From UBA8190 sp003453695 (GTDB lineage Bacteria > Actinomycetota > Acidimicrobiia > Acidimicrobiales > UBA8190): a stretch of 5,792 bases of DNA. Location of the stretch: the NCBI GenBank assembly GCA_036796975.1, contig DAIRBY010000076.1, positions 1-5,792 of the forward strand, written 5' to 3'. This document shows positions 1 through 5,615 of the stretch, piece after piece. The notes beneath the pieces were generated by a model. It was not told where the DNA came from, ran no database searches, and saw nothing but the letters and a program-made list of their open reading frames with translations. Made by a program: the position numbers and the translations under genes. The first letter of the stretch is position 1. The number at the start of each line of letters is the position of its first letter.

Positions 1-49
1 GGCCCAATGGATCAGGGCTTGCCGCTTGACTGTTGCGACCGTGGGGTGT

Positions 50-1492
50 CTAGGGGGCGTCGGAGTCCAGGGCGCGGCGCGCCCGCCAGTGCCCCGCCAC
101 CGGGGTGCCGTCGGCGCGACGGTACGGCGTCACCCAGACCCGAGGCTCGCCGGCTTCGGCGGAATCCACTCTCACCTCGGCAGCCTCCTGCACCGCCGGA
201 GCATCCACGGAGGGCACGAAGGCCGGCGCCACCGCGCCCGAGGTCCGGGCCGACGCCGCCCGGGCCCGCGCCACCCGCTCCGACACCAGCCCCACCAGCG
301 CCTCGGGGACCTCGCCGGTCTCCGACGCCGCCGCCTCGAGGGCGCCGGGCAACCGTTCCAGCAGCCGGTCCACCACGCCCGCCGCCCGCCTCGCCGGCAA
401 CCCCCAAGCTTCGGCCTCGGCCACGAGGTCGCCCGGGCCGATGTCGTCGAGCCCCGTCACGCCGTTCACGAACATGCCGGCCACGGCGCTCACGTCCGGA
501 TAGGCCCGGGTGCACATGACGTCGTAGAGCGGAGCCAGGCGGATCTCGCTCTCGCCGTCGTGAAGGAACGTCACGTTCTTCCCGTGCAGATCGGCGTTCC
601 CCACCGCCACGCTGAACGTCACCGCCTCGAGCAGGCGGTCGAGCTCTTCCTCGGGGGCCCGCCACCGCCGGAGCGTCGAAGCCATTGCCACGAGCGACGG
701 GCCGTCGTGCTCCTCGTACTTGCGCGCCGGGGCGATGCCGAGGGCCTGACAGGCGTCCTCTTGATGGAGGCGGACGACCTCTCCCGAGTCGGGGCGCGCC
801 CGGTCGAAGCGCGTCACCACCAGCACCGGGCGCCCGCCCACCGAGGCGATCTCCACCTCGGCGGCGGCCAGGCCGGCGTGGCCGGCCGCCCGCAAGCAGA
901 AGGCCTCGTTCTCGACCACCTGCGGCAGGGCGGTGGCCGGCTTCAGGATGTGGGTGGAGGGCACCCCGCCCGTGGGCAGGGCCCAGCCCCCGTCGGGGCG
1001 GCGTACGAGCAGGAGCTTGCCCTGCACGCCGGCCAGAGACAGCCGCACCCGGTCGTCGATGCCGAGGGGCGCCACCCGCAGCCGGGCCATGCGCCGCGCC
1101 ACCTCCTCCCCGTCGACCGGCTCGGCTTCCGCCAGCGGAGCCGCCACCGGGTTCCCGGCGGAGACCGGCTGCACGACGAGAGCCCCGGCGCAGTCGCGTC
1201 CCAGCTCGCCGAGCAGCCCGAACACGTCGGACTCGGGGAGCCCCAGGTCGTAGGCCACGGCCCGGCGCACCTCGCCTTCGGGCAGCAGGCCCTCGAAGAA
1301 CGCCGAGGCCAGCTCGTGGCCGTAGGGCCGGGCGCTCACCGGCATCGACATCGACACGAGCGGCACGTTGAGGCCGAAGCGGCGCTGGGCGGCGTCGCTG
1401 TGGGTGAGGCGCAAGCGGCCCCGGCGGCGCTCCAGGGTGGCCACGTGCTCGCCGTACAGCCAGACGGCGAGCGGCTCCGAGGCGCCGGCCAC
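50..1492 (-). CDS. hipA: HipA-family serine/threonine kinase toxin with C-terminal extension
   Basis: This is a 480-residue HipA kinase, the toxin of a type II TA pair. Characterised HipA phosphorylates glutamyl-tRNA synthetase, starves translation and induces dormancy; the target here is inferred only by family. Visible landmarks are an N-terminal subdomain (about residues 8-105), the SLAGVQGK loop at 152-159 whose serine corresponds to the autophosphorylated serine of E. coli HipA, ILKP at 182-185 with the ATP-contacting lysine, NE at 195-196, RFDR at 228-231, HQED at 243-246, catalytic NADLHGKN at 299-306 (base D301), and metal-binding PLYDV at 321-325 (D324). The kinase appears intact. 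Residues from about 415 to 480 form an Ala/Val-rich linker and a small basic tail (VTPYRRADGTPVAGHWRARR) not needed for the fold. The start is GTG, two bases after the hipB stop, with AGGA six bases upstream, so the two genes are translationally close-coupled. It ends in TAG near the window edge. Confidence 0.95.
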   Translation of the reverse strand: MAGASEPLAVWLYGEHVATLERRRGRLRLTHSDAAQRRFGLNVPLVSMSMPVSARPYGHELASAFFEGLLPEGEVRRAVAYDLGLPESDVFGLLGELGRDCAGALVVQPVSAGNPVAAPLAEAEPVDGEEVARRMARLRVAPLGIDDRVRLSLAGVQGKLLLVRRPDGGWALPTGGVPSTHILKPATALPQVVENEAFCLRAAGHAGLAAAEVEIASVGGRPVLVVTRFDRARPDSGEVVRLHQEDACQALGIAPARKYEEHDGPSLVAMASTLRRWRAPEEELDRLLEAVTFSVAVGNADLHGKNVTFLHDGESEIRLAPLYDVMCTRAYPDVSAVAGMFVNGVTGLDDIGPGDLVAEAEAWGLPARRAAGVVDRLLERLPGALEAAASETGEVPEALVGLVSERVARARAASARTSGAVAPAFVPSVDAPAVQEAAEVRVDSAEAGEPRVWVTPYRRADGTPVAGHWRARRALDSDAP

Positions 1493-1494
1493 CC

Positions 1495-1764
1495 TCAGTC
1501 CTGGGCCAGCATGATGCGCACCCCGAGACGGTCGAAGAGCGCCACCAGGCGCTCGAGCTGTTCGGTGGTCTGCCCCCGCTCGAGATCGGACAGGTAGGTG
1601 CGGTGGATGCCGGCCAGCTGGCTCAGCTGGGTCTGCGAGAGCCCCTGGCGGATCCGGAATTCCCGGACCGCCGCCCCGAAGGAGGCGGCGTCGGACACCC
1701 GGAAGATCACGGGATCCTTGTCGTCCACGGGCGCCATCCCCTGCTCGTCTGAATTTTCGGACAT
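1495..1764 (-). CDS. hipB: HipB-family XRE antitoxin and autorepressor
   Basis: This 89-residue HTH protein lies directly upstream of hipA, the standard antitoxin-first order. Residues about 29-86 form an XRE helix-turn-helix domain: LSQTQLSQLAGIHRTYLSDLE carries the two DNA-binding helices, and the tail ERLVALFDRLGVRIML is the short C-terminal beta segment seen in HipB proteins, which dimerise, bind HipA and repress the operon. The start is uncertain. The ATG at 1764 has no Shine-Dalgarno sequence, overlaps the first of three operator-like dyads and overlaps a candidate -10 box (TAGTAT). An in-frame ATG at 1737 (residue 10) would place the operators fully upstream and remove a non-conserved acidic leader, but it too lacks a well-spaced ribosome site. 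The reading frame is open further upstream to 2352, but that part runs antisense through another gene and is not part of the protein. The family call is secure; the start is not. Confidence 0.92.
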   Translation of the reverse strand: MSENSDEQGMAPVDDKDPVIFRVSDAASFGAAVREFRIRQGLSQTQLSQLAGIHRTYLSDLERGQTTEQLERLVALFDRLGVRIMLAQD

Positions 1765-1838
1765 ACTAACAAAATGGATGCTCCGTCTGCAAATCCAGAC
1801 AGGAATGAGCTTAGCCAGGAAGGTCCGGATATCCAGGC
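1747..1838 (-). promoter_or_regulatory. hipBA operator array: three dyads at 38-bp spacing
   Basis: Three 16-bp dyads lie at 1747-1762, 1785-1800 and 1823-1838. Read on the plus strand they are GTCTGAATTTTCGGAC, GTCTGCAAATCCAGAC and GTCCGGATATCCAGGC, fitting GTCYG-N-AWWT-N-CRGRC. The middle copy has perfect 5-bp arms. Centres are exactly 38 bp apart. The first copy overlaps the upstream hipB start codon. E. coli HipB represses its operon from several short palindromes, so HipB binding here is an inference from position and symmetry. A possible promoter on the minus strand combines TTGCAG (1792-1787) and TAGTAT (1768-1763) with an 18-bp spacer; the middle dyad would overlap the -35 and the first dyad the transcription start. 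Confidence 0.62.
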
Positions 1839-1880
1839 ATCTGTAGCTCACGACCACGAGTCGCGCTCTGGGTGGCGCCC

Positions 1881-2711
1881 CTATGTCCAGGTGGGGGGCA
1901 CCACGTGGATCTGCGGCGCCGGCCACGACGACCTGTGCGCTGCCATCTCCGCCGCCAGTCCACCTTTGGCGGCGAGCTGCTCGGCGAGCTGGTCGCGCGC
2001 CGTGCCGATGGCGAGCTCCGCCAGTCCGAGCGCTTCTTCGAGCGTCTTTGCGTCGCCCGCCTTTCGCCCCCGATCGGTCCCGATCACCACTTCCCAGCGT
2101 TCTTCTTCCCCGGGCTCTTGCACCTGCCGTATCCACGCCGCGTCCACCAGCAACGTCAGCACGCTCGGACCGAGGAGGTGCCGCGCCCGTCGTCCGAAAT
2201 CGGCCCGGCGGGGAGGCCGGTGGACGAAGCGCATCATGTCCAGAAACCACTGGTCGTCCTGGCTCAGGAGCTCTTCCCAGTCCGGGTCGAGCGCCACCCT
2301 GGGGTGGGCCAGGTTCTCGGCCTCGAGCAAGGCGCTCCAGTCCGTGATCCAACGCGAGCGGGCGTCACGCCGGAAGGCGACGGCGATTCCTCGTTCACTG
2401 ACGCTCCTCACATGATCGTCGAAGGGGTCAGGCACCCGCCAGGACACCCGGGCGTAGACCACGTCACCTAGGGCCCGGCGCTTGGCGCGCCGAAGCGTCC
2501 GCCAAACCCTGAGGCTCCCGGCACGGTCGTCGGGCAACCCTTCTTCCTCCGTGCGGGGATCCTCGGTGAAACGCACCGAACCCCGGCGTACGGGAAAGAG
2601 CCCCAGACGCCGGTAACGGGTCTCGAGCGGTGGACGGCGCAACACGCGTCCCCGTCGCCGCCAGGGTGGCTCATCCAGAAACGCAGCAAAGGACGGCTTG
2701 TCGAGCCGCAC
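1881..2711 (-). CDS. Hypothetical protein, unrecognised, between two TA modules
   Basis: I do not recognise this 276-residue protein. It is soluble and highly charged, with no signal peptide or membrane segment. The N-terminal third is rich in Arg and Pro (for example WRRRGRVLRRPP at 17-28). The middle is acidic and tryptophan-rich (ALDPDWEELLSQDDQWFLDMM, near 140-160). The C-terminal 60 residues look helical (LEEALGLAELAIGTARDQLAEQLAAKGG, from about 224) and end in a Pro/Trp tail. The start is GTG, supported by GGTAGG eight bases upstream (2725-2720). It begins 62 bases after the nucleotidyltransferase stop and ends 116 bases before hipB, so it could be a third gene of the upstream operon. 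Its codon use is less strictly G/C at the third position than that of its neighbours, which fits an acquired accessory gene. The same-region plus-strand frames are Arg/Pro-rich shadows. Function unknown; that it is a gene is likely rather than certain. Confidence 0.72.
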   Translation of the reverse strand: MRLDKPSFAAFLDEPPWRRRGRVLRRPPLETRYRRLGLFPVRRGSVRFTEDPRTEEEGLPDDRAGSLRVWRTLRRAKRRALGDVVYARVSWRVPDPFDDHVRSVSERGIAVAFRRDARSRWITDWSALLEAENLAHPRVALDPDWEELLSQDDQWFLDMMRFVHRPPRRADFGRRARHLLGPSVLTLLVDAAWIRQVQEPGEEERWEVVIGTDRGRKAGDAKTLEEALGLAELAIGTARDQLAEQLAAKGGLAAEMAAHRSSWPAPQIHVVPPTWT

Positions 2712-2757
2712 ACGTTGTGCCTACCGCGCCTGCCGGGTTGGAGCAAGCCTTCGATCA

Positions 2758-2770
2758 GACCGGTCCGGTC
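2758..2770. repeat. Small inverted repeat after the nucleotidyltransferase gene
   Basis: GACCG-GTC-CGGTC is a 5-bp perfect inverted repeat with a 3-base loop, beginning 3 bases past the nucleotidyltransferase stop codon. It could form a short GC hairpin in the transcript. There is no U-run after it, so it is at best a weak terminator or a 3' stabilising hairpin and may be chance in GC-rich DNA. Confidence 0.3.
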
Positions 2771-2773
2771 GGG

Positions 2774-3331
2774 TCATCCCGCCATCGATATGCGGCGCAA
2801 GCGGGCGATCCTCGGGTGCATGGTGTGCCCACGGAAGCGCAGGAGCCGCTCGGCGATGTACTCGGTGTCGAGGGGCGTCCCCGCCTCGATCATCGCCCCG
2901 ATGTCCACCCAGTCCTTGGGCCGGTTGAACGAGAGCTTCATGACCACCAGGTCGTCGGCGGCGAGGAAGGGTAGTGGGTAGACACCGGACGAGGCGGCGA
3001 AGGGGAAGATCCTCGCCCCGGCGATGACCTGGCCGTGGTACTGGTCGAAGGCGAAGAAGACGTCGAGCGTGGCCATCTCGCCGGACTTCGAGAACCGGAC
3101 GCCTGCTACCGGGAGCCACTCAGCCTCGAGTTCCATGGGGTGCAACCCGATTCGACCCAGGAGCGCCACGAGGCCTGAGCGGTCGGCGAACTGGGTGGCG
3201 ACGTTGAGGTCGATGTCGATGGTGCCCCGGGGCTCGGCGTACTGGACCAGAGCCAGCGCTCCGCCGAAGGCGTGGGCGATGCCGTTGTGCTCGAGGGTCT
3301 CGTGGATCTCGACGACGAGGTCCTGGATCAC
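2774..3331 (-). CDS. AbiEii-like nucleotidyltransferase, probable toxin of an XRE/NTase pair
   Basis: This 185-residue protein has the marks of a Pol-beta-type minimal nucleotidyltransferase related to the AbiEii/AbiGii toxin family. FGGALAL (22-28) supplies the nucleotide-binding glycines, RGTIDIDLNV (35-44) supplies the paired metal ligands D39 and D41, and D90 in ATLDVFF is in position for the third carboxylate. DDLVVMKL (126-133) and RPKDWVDI (137-144) match the conserved Lys and K-D-x-x-D region found after the catalytic core in these proteins. Relatives transfer nucleotides to tRNA or other targets to stop growth; the substrate here is unknown. The start is GTG within a 4-base GTGA overlap with the upstream XRE gene, and no separate ribosome site is visible, so translation is probably coupled. 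The catalytic set appears complete. The alternative is that it acts as a housekeeping or antitoxic enzyme, since some MNT proteins neutralise HEPN toxins, but no HEPN gene is present here. Confidence 0.9.
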   Translation of the reverse strand: MIQDLVVEIHETLEHNGIAHAFGGALALVQYAEPRGTIDIDLNVATQFADRSGLVALLGRIGLHPMELEAEWLPVAGVRFSKSGEMATLDVFFAFDQYHGQVIAGARIFPFAASSGVYPLPFLAADDLVVMKLSFNRPKDWVDIGAMIEAGTPLDTEYIAERLLRFRGHTMHPRIARLRRISMAG

Positions 3332-3720
3332 CGGCGGCCGGCAAGCGCCCGCTGGGACTCGGCCAGGCCGAGGACTTCGTAGACGACCGCCACCCGCTCG
3401 GCGCGGGGGGCATCGTGGCGCATGCGGCCCCGGCGCTCGGCCTCGGCCAACCGCTCGTCGAGCTCGTCGGCAGCGGGAAGGTTGTCGTCCTCGAACCAGC
3501 CGGCCAACGGCAGCGGGCAGGGGACCGATCTCTCGCCGGCACTCGCCGTGAGCTGGTACCCGCAGGCGACGGCGATCCGGTTGAGCGTGTCCGCCGACGG
3601 CACCTTCCGGTCGTGCTCGTAGGCCGAGAGCGTCGGTTGGCTGGTGCCCACCATCTCGGCGAGTTGCTGCTGGGACAGGCCCACCGATTGGCGCAGGGCG
3701 CGGACAAAAGAGCCGTACAT
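3328..3720 (-). CDS. XRE-family HTH regulator, probable antitoxin of the NTase module
   Basis: A 130-residue DNA-binding protein that starts the XRE/nucleotidyltransferase pair. Residues about 4-57 form the XRE domain: LSQQQLAEMVGTSQPTLSAYE (15-35) is the helix-turn-helix and ADTLNRIAVACGYQL completes the fold. A Pro-rich link and GWFEDDN (74-80) lead to a charged helical C-terminal part (DELDERLAEAERRGRM, then VAVVYEVLGLAESQRALAG) that probably contacts the partner enzyme. I chose the ATG at 3720 because a longer in-frame start at 3738 would fall inside the inverted repeat that looks like this protein's operator, and because GGTAGG sits about 10 bases before 3720. The stop overlaps the start of the nucleotidyltransferase by four bases. 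Autoregulation is the expected role by analogy with XRE-type TA antitoxins; the antitoxin function is inferred from gene order. Confidence 0.91.
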   Translation of the reverse strand: MYGSFVRALRQSVGLSQQQLAEMVGTSQPTLSAYEHDRKVPSADTLNRIAVACGYQLTASAGERSVPCPLPLAGWFEDDNLPAADELDERLAEAERRGRMRHDAPRAERVAVVYEVLGLAESQRALAGRR

Positions 3721-3734
3721 GAACCCGGAGCCTA

Positions 3735-3754
3735 CCATATTCAGACGGATATGG
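3735..3754 (-). promoter_or_regulatory. Candidate operator of the XRE/NTase module (CCATAT-N8-ATATGG)
   Basis: A perfect 6-bp inverted repeat with an 8-base spacer (TCAGACGG) ends 14 bases before the chosen XRE start. It is one of few AT-containing stretches in the surrounding GC-rich DNA and lies in the 46-base gap between the Uma2 stop and the XRE gene, where a promoter is expected. On the minus strand it contains TATGGT (3739-3734), a weak -10 candidate. The arms-plus-8 layout resembles the known E. coli HipB site geometry (TATCC-N8-GGATA), but the sequence differs. Confidence 0.5.
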
Positions 3755-3766
3755 GTTGTGAGGGGC

Positions 3767-4309
3767 TCAGGAGAGGTCGAGCAGGTGGCCGTCGATCCGA
3801 AGGGTGTCCCCCTCGGGCGAGATCCTGATGCCGAGCACCTCGATCCAGAGGGCCCCGTCGGCGTCCGGCTCGACCTTGCCGTCGGTGGTGTACAGGTCCA
3901 GGTGGAGCGAGTCGCGGTCGACGATCAGCACTGCCCCGGCGCCACGCTCGAGGTACCACGGCAGCTTCTCGTACGACTCGTCCCCGGGCGATCGCACCTC
4001 GACGACGAGCCGGGGAGCACCTTCGATCCCCCGCTCGCTCGTTGCGGATCGCTCGAAGACCACCAGGTCGGGGACCCGGTAGTCATTCGCAGCCCCGAAC
4101 ACGCCGTTCTCGGTGTTGACCCGCCAGCCGCGGTGCCTGGCCGGTTGCTCGAGGGCTATTAACAGCTCGCGAATAAGGTCCTGGTGTCGTTGGGAGGCGG
4201 GGGGGACCATGTGCAGGACGCCCTTCCACATCTCGTCTCTCTTGTCGAGGCCGAGACGGTGGCGTTCGGCGATGGTGCGCTCGTCCACTTCGAGGACTAC
4301 AGCCCGCAT
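3767..4309 (-). CDS. Uma2-family (DUF820) PD-(D/E)xK nuclease-fold protein
   Basis: A 180-residue member of the Uma2 family, a restriction-endonuclease-like fold that is greatly expanded in cyanobacteria and actinobacteria and has no well-established cellular role. The order of motifs is typical: an N-terminal strand and helix region with GVLHMVPPAS (30-39) and the helix RHQDLIRELLIALEQ (41-55); YRVPDLVVF at 77-85 carrying the catalytic-type D81; LVVEVRSPGDES at 101-112 carrying E104; then K115 and Y119 before GAGAVLIVDRD (123-133), the strand that normally reads near-EYWIVDP. All expected acidic and lysine positions appear present, so it is likely folded and possibly active. Length is ordinary for the family. 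The ATG at 4309 has no Shine-Dalgarno but is preceded by a TATCAT box six bases upstream, consistent with a leaderless message. It stands alone between sqdB and the XRE module, with no obvious pairing. Confidence 0.93.
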   Translation of the reverse strand: MRAVVLEVDERTIAERHRLGLDKRDEMWKGVLHMVPPASQRHQDLIRELLIALEQPARHRGWRVNTENGVFGAANDYRVPDLVVFERSATSERGIEGAPRLVVEVRSPGDESYEKLPWYLERGAGAVLIVDRDSLHLDLYTTDGKVEPDADGALWIEVLGIRISPEGDTLRIDGHLLDLS

Positions 4310-4321
4310 ATGAAAATGATA
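4310..4321 (-). promoter_or_regulatory. Candidate leaderless promoter -10 box for the Uma2 gene
   Basis: On the minus strand TATCAT (4321-4316) matches the bacterial -10 consensus TATAAT at five of six positions and is separated from the ATG by six bases (TTTCAT). Transcription starting about seven bases downstream would begin at the A of the start codon. No convincing -35 is seen upstream and no ribosome site is present, both common for leaderless actinobacterial genes. Confidence 0.4.
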
Positions 4322-4343
4322 GGTCGAGGCTGTATCAGGCTGT

Positions 4344-4362
4344 CGCGGCCATCGCTTCCGCG
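4344..4362. terminator. Possible weak stem-loop after sqdB
   Basis: CGCGG-N9-CCGCG forms a 5-bp GC stem in the 66-base gap between sqdB and the Uma2 gene, 13 bases past the sqdB stop. No U-run follows on the minus strand. It may help end or stabilise the sqdB transcript, but short GC repeats of this kind arise often by chance in such DNA. Confidence 0.22.
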
Positions 4363-4375
4363 GGCCGGCTCGGTG

Positions 4376-5563
4376 TCAGCGCAGCGACAGTGACGAGGCG
4401 GTGGCGAGGCGGCTGGCCGTGCGGCGCCACTCGACGGTGGCCCCGATGGCGGCGGGGTCGACCCGGTCCCGGTGGGCGTCGGCCACAGCCAGGATCGAGC
4501 GCAGCGTGTTGCCGTCGAGCAGATGGGGCACGAGGCCGAGGTCGAGCAGCTTGGTGTGGGCGGCGCGGTAGTAGTGCTCTTCCTTCTCGACGCGGGGATC
4601 CTCGATGTGGGTGATCTCGACCGGGCCGGGATAGGCCTCGGCCACCATGTCGGCCACCTGCCGCACCGAGAAGGACTCGGTGAACTGGTTGAAGACGCGG
4701 TACTCGCCCTCGTCGGCGGGATGGGTGAGGGCGAGCTCGACACAGGCCAGGGTGTCGCGGATGTCGAGCATGCCCCGGGTCTGGCCGCCCTTGCCGTGGA
4801 CGGTGAGCGGGTGGCCCACCACGGCCTGGACACAGAAGCGGTTGAGCACGGTGCCGAACACGCCGTCGTAGTCGAAGCGGGTGGCGAGCCCGGCGTGCAG
4901 GGTGGTCTCGTCGGTCTGCTGGCCGTAGACGACGCCTTGGTTGAGGTCGGTGGCGCGCAGTCCCCAGATGCGACAGGCGAACATGATGTTGTGGCTGTCG
5001 TGCACCTTGGACAGGTGGTAGAAGGAGCCCGGTTGCTTGGGGTAGGGCAGCACGTCGGTGCGGCCTCTGTGGGTGATCTCGATGAAGCCCTCTTCGATGT
5101 CGATGTTGGGGGTGCCGTACTCCCCCATGGTGCCGAGCTTCACGAGATGGATGGATGGATCCTTCTCGGCGATGGCGTAGAGCACGTTCAGATTGCCGAC
5201 CACGTTGTTGACCTGGGTGTAGACGGCGTGGCGGCGGTCGATCATCGAGTAGGGGGCGGAGCGCTGCTCGGCGAAGTGCACGACGGCCTCGGGCTCGAAG
5301 CGCTCGAACACCTCGTCCACGAAGGGGGCGTCGGTGAGGTCGCCCACGAAGGTGTCGATGCTGAGCCCGGAGACCGACTCCCACAGCCGGACCCGCTGGT
5401 GGAGCTGGAGGATGGGGACGAGGCTTTCCACCCCCATCTCGTGGTCGTACTGGCGGCGCACGCAGCTGTCGACGATGCCGACGTCGTGACCCCGCCGGGA
5501 GAGATGGAGGGCCGTCGGCCACCCCAGGTACCCGTCCCCCCCTAGGACGAGGATCCTCACCAT
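4376..5563 (-). CDS. sqdB: UDP-sulfoquinovose synthase (SQD1/SqdB family)
   Basis: This 395-residue extended short-chain dehydrogenase makes UDP-sulfoquinovose from UDP-glucose and sulfite using tightly bound NAD+, giving the head-group donor for the sulfolipid SQDG. The NAD motif GGDGYLG is at 8-14. Stretches characteristic of SQD1 are nearly unchanged: RRQYDHEMG (36-44), FAEQRSAPYSMIDR (97-110), KLGTMGEYGTPNIDIEEG (142-159), FYHLSKVHDSHN (181-192), RATDLNQGVVYG (203-214), GKGGQTRGMLDIRDT (257-271) and RVFNQFTESFSV (289-300). T145, Y182 and K186 fill the catalytic positions known from SQD1. Only the last 20 or so residues are divergent. The ATG at 5563 is preceded by GGAGGT two bases upstream, a strong though tight ribosome site. 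No SqdX-type sulfolipid glycosyltransferase follows; the next gene is Uma2. Archaeal relatives (Agl3) use the same reaction for protein glycosylation, so the end product need not be a lipid. Confidence 0.97.
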   Translation of the reverse strand: MVRILVLGGDGYLGWPTALHLSRRGHDVGIVDSCVRRQYDHEMGVESLVPILQLHQRVRLWESVSGLSIDTFVGDLTDAPFVDEVFERFEPEAVVHFAEQRSAPYSMIDRRHAVYTQVNNVVGNLNVLYAIAEKDPSIHLVKLGTMGEYGTPNIDIEEGFIEITHRGRTDVLPYPKQPGSFYHLSKVHDSHNIMFACRIWGLRATDLNQGVVYGQQTDETTLHAGLATRFDYDGVFGTVLNRFCVQAVVGHPLTVHGKGGQTRGMLDIRDTLACVELALTHPADEGEYRVFNQFTESFSVRQVADMVAEAYPGPVEITHIEDPRVEKEEHYYRAAHTKLLDLGLVPHLLDGNTLRSILAVADAHRDRVDPAAIGATVEWRRTASRLATASSLSLR

Positions 5564-5615
5564 TTACCTCCGAGCTCGTTCTTGATGGCTCGTGCCATCC
5601 CGGTCCCCCTCGACC

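Noticed and set aside
26..1597. A 523-codon plus-strand open frame
   Set aside because: It lies antisense to hipA and hipB, is dominated by Arg, Gly, His and Pro and has no family signature. Long antisense frames are common opposite high-GC genes.
1765..2352. N-terminal extension of hipB up to 2352
   Set aside because: It is in frame, but runs through the operator array and across the unknown gene on the same strand in another frame, has an Arg/Gly/Ala-rich shadow composition, and HipB proteins are about 70-100 residues.
1872..2471. A 199-codon plus-strand open frame opposite the unknown gene
   Set aside because: The translation is Arg/Pro/His-rich without recognisable domains, while the minus-strand frame has balanced composition, a good ribosome site and fits the gene order.
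3721..3738. Longer XRE start at 3738 adding six residues
   Set aside because: It falls inside the candidate operator, and GGTAGG is better placed for the ATG at 3720.
5146..5160. Short GATG/GATGG tandem repeat
   Set aside because: It lies inside the coding sequence of sqdB in a normally conserved stretch and is explained by codon choice.
4472..5545. A 357-codon plus-strand open frame
   Set aside because: It is exactly antisense to sqdB, whose identity is certain; the Val/Gly/His/Glu-rich translation is a mirror of its codon bias.
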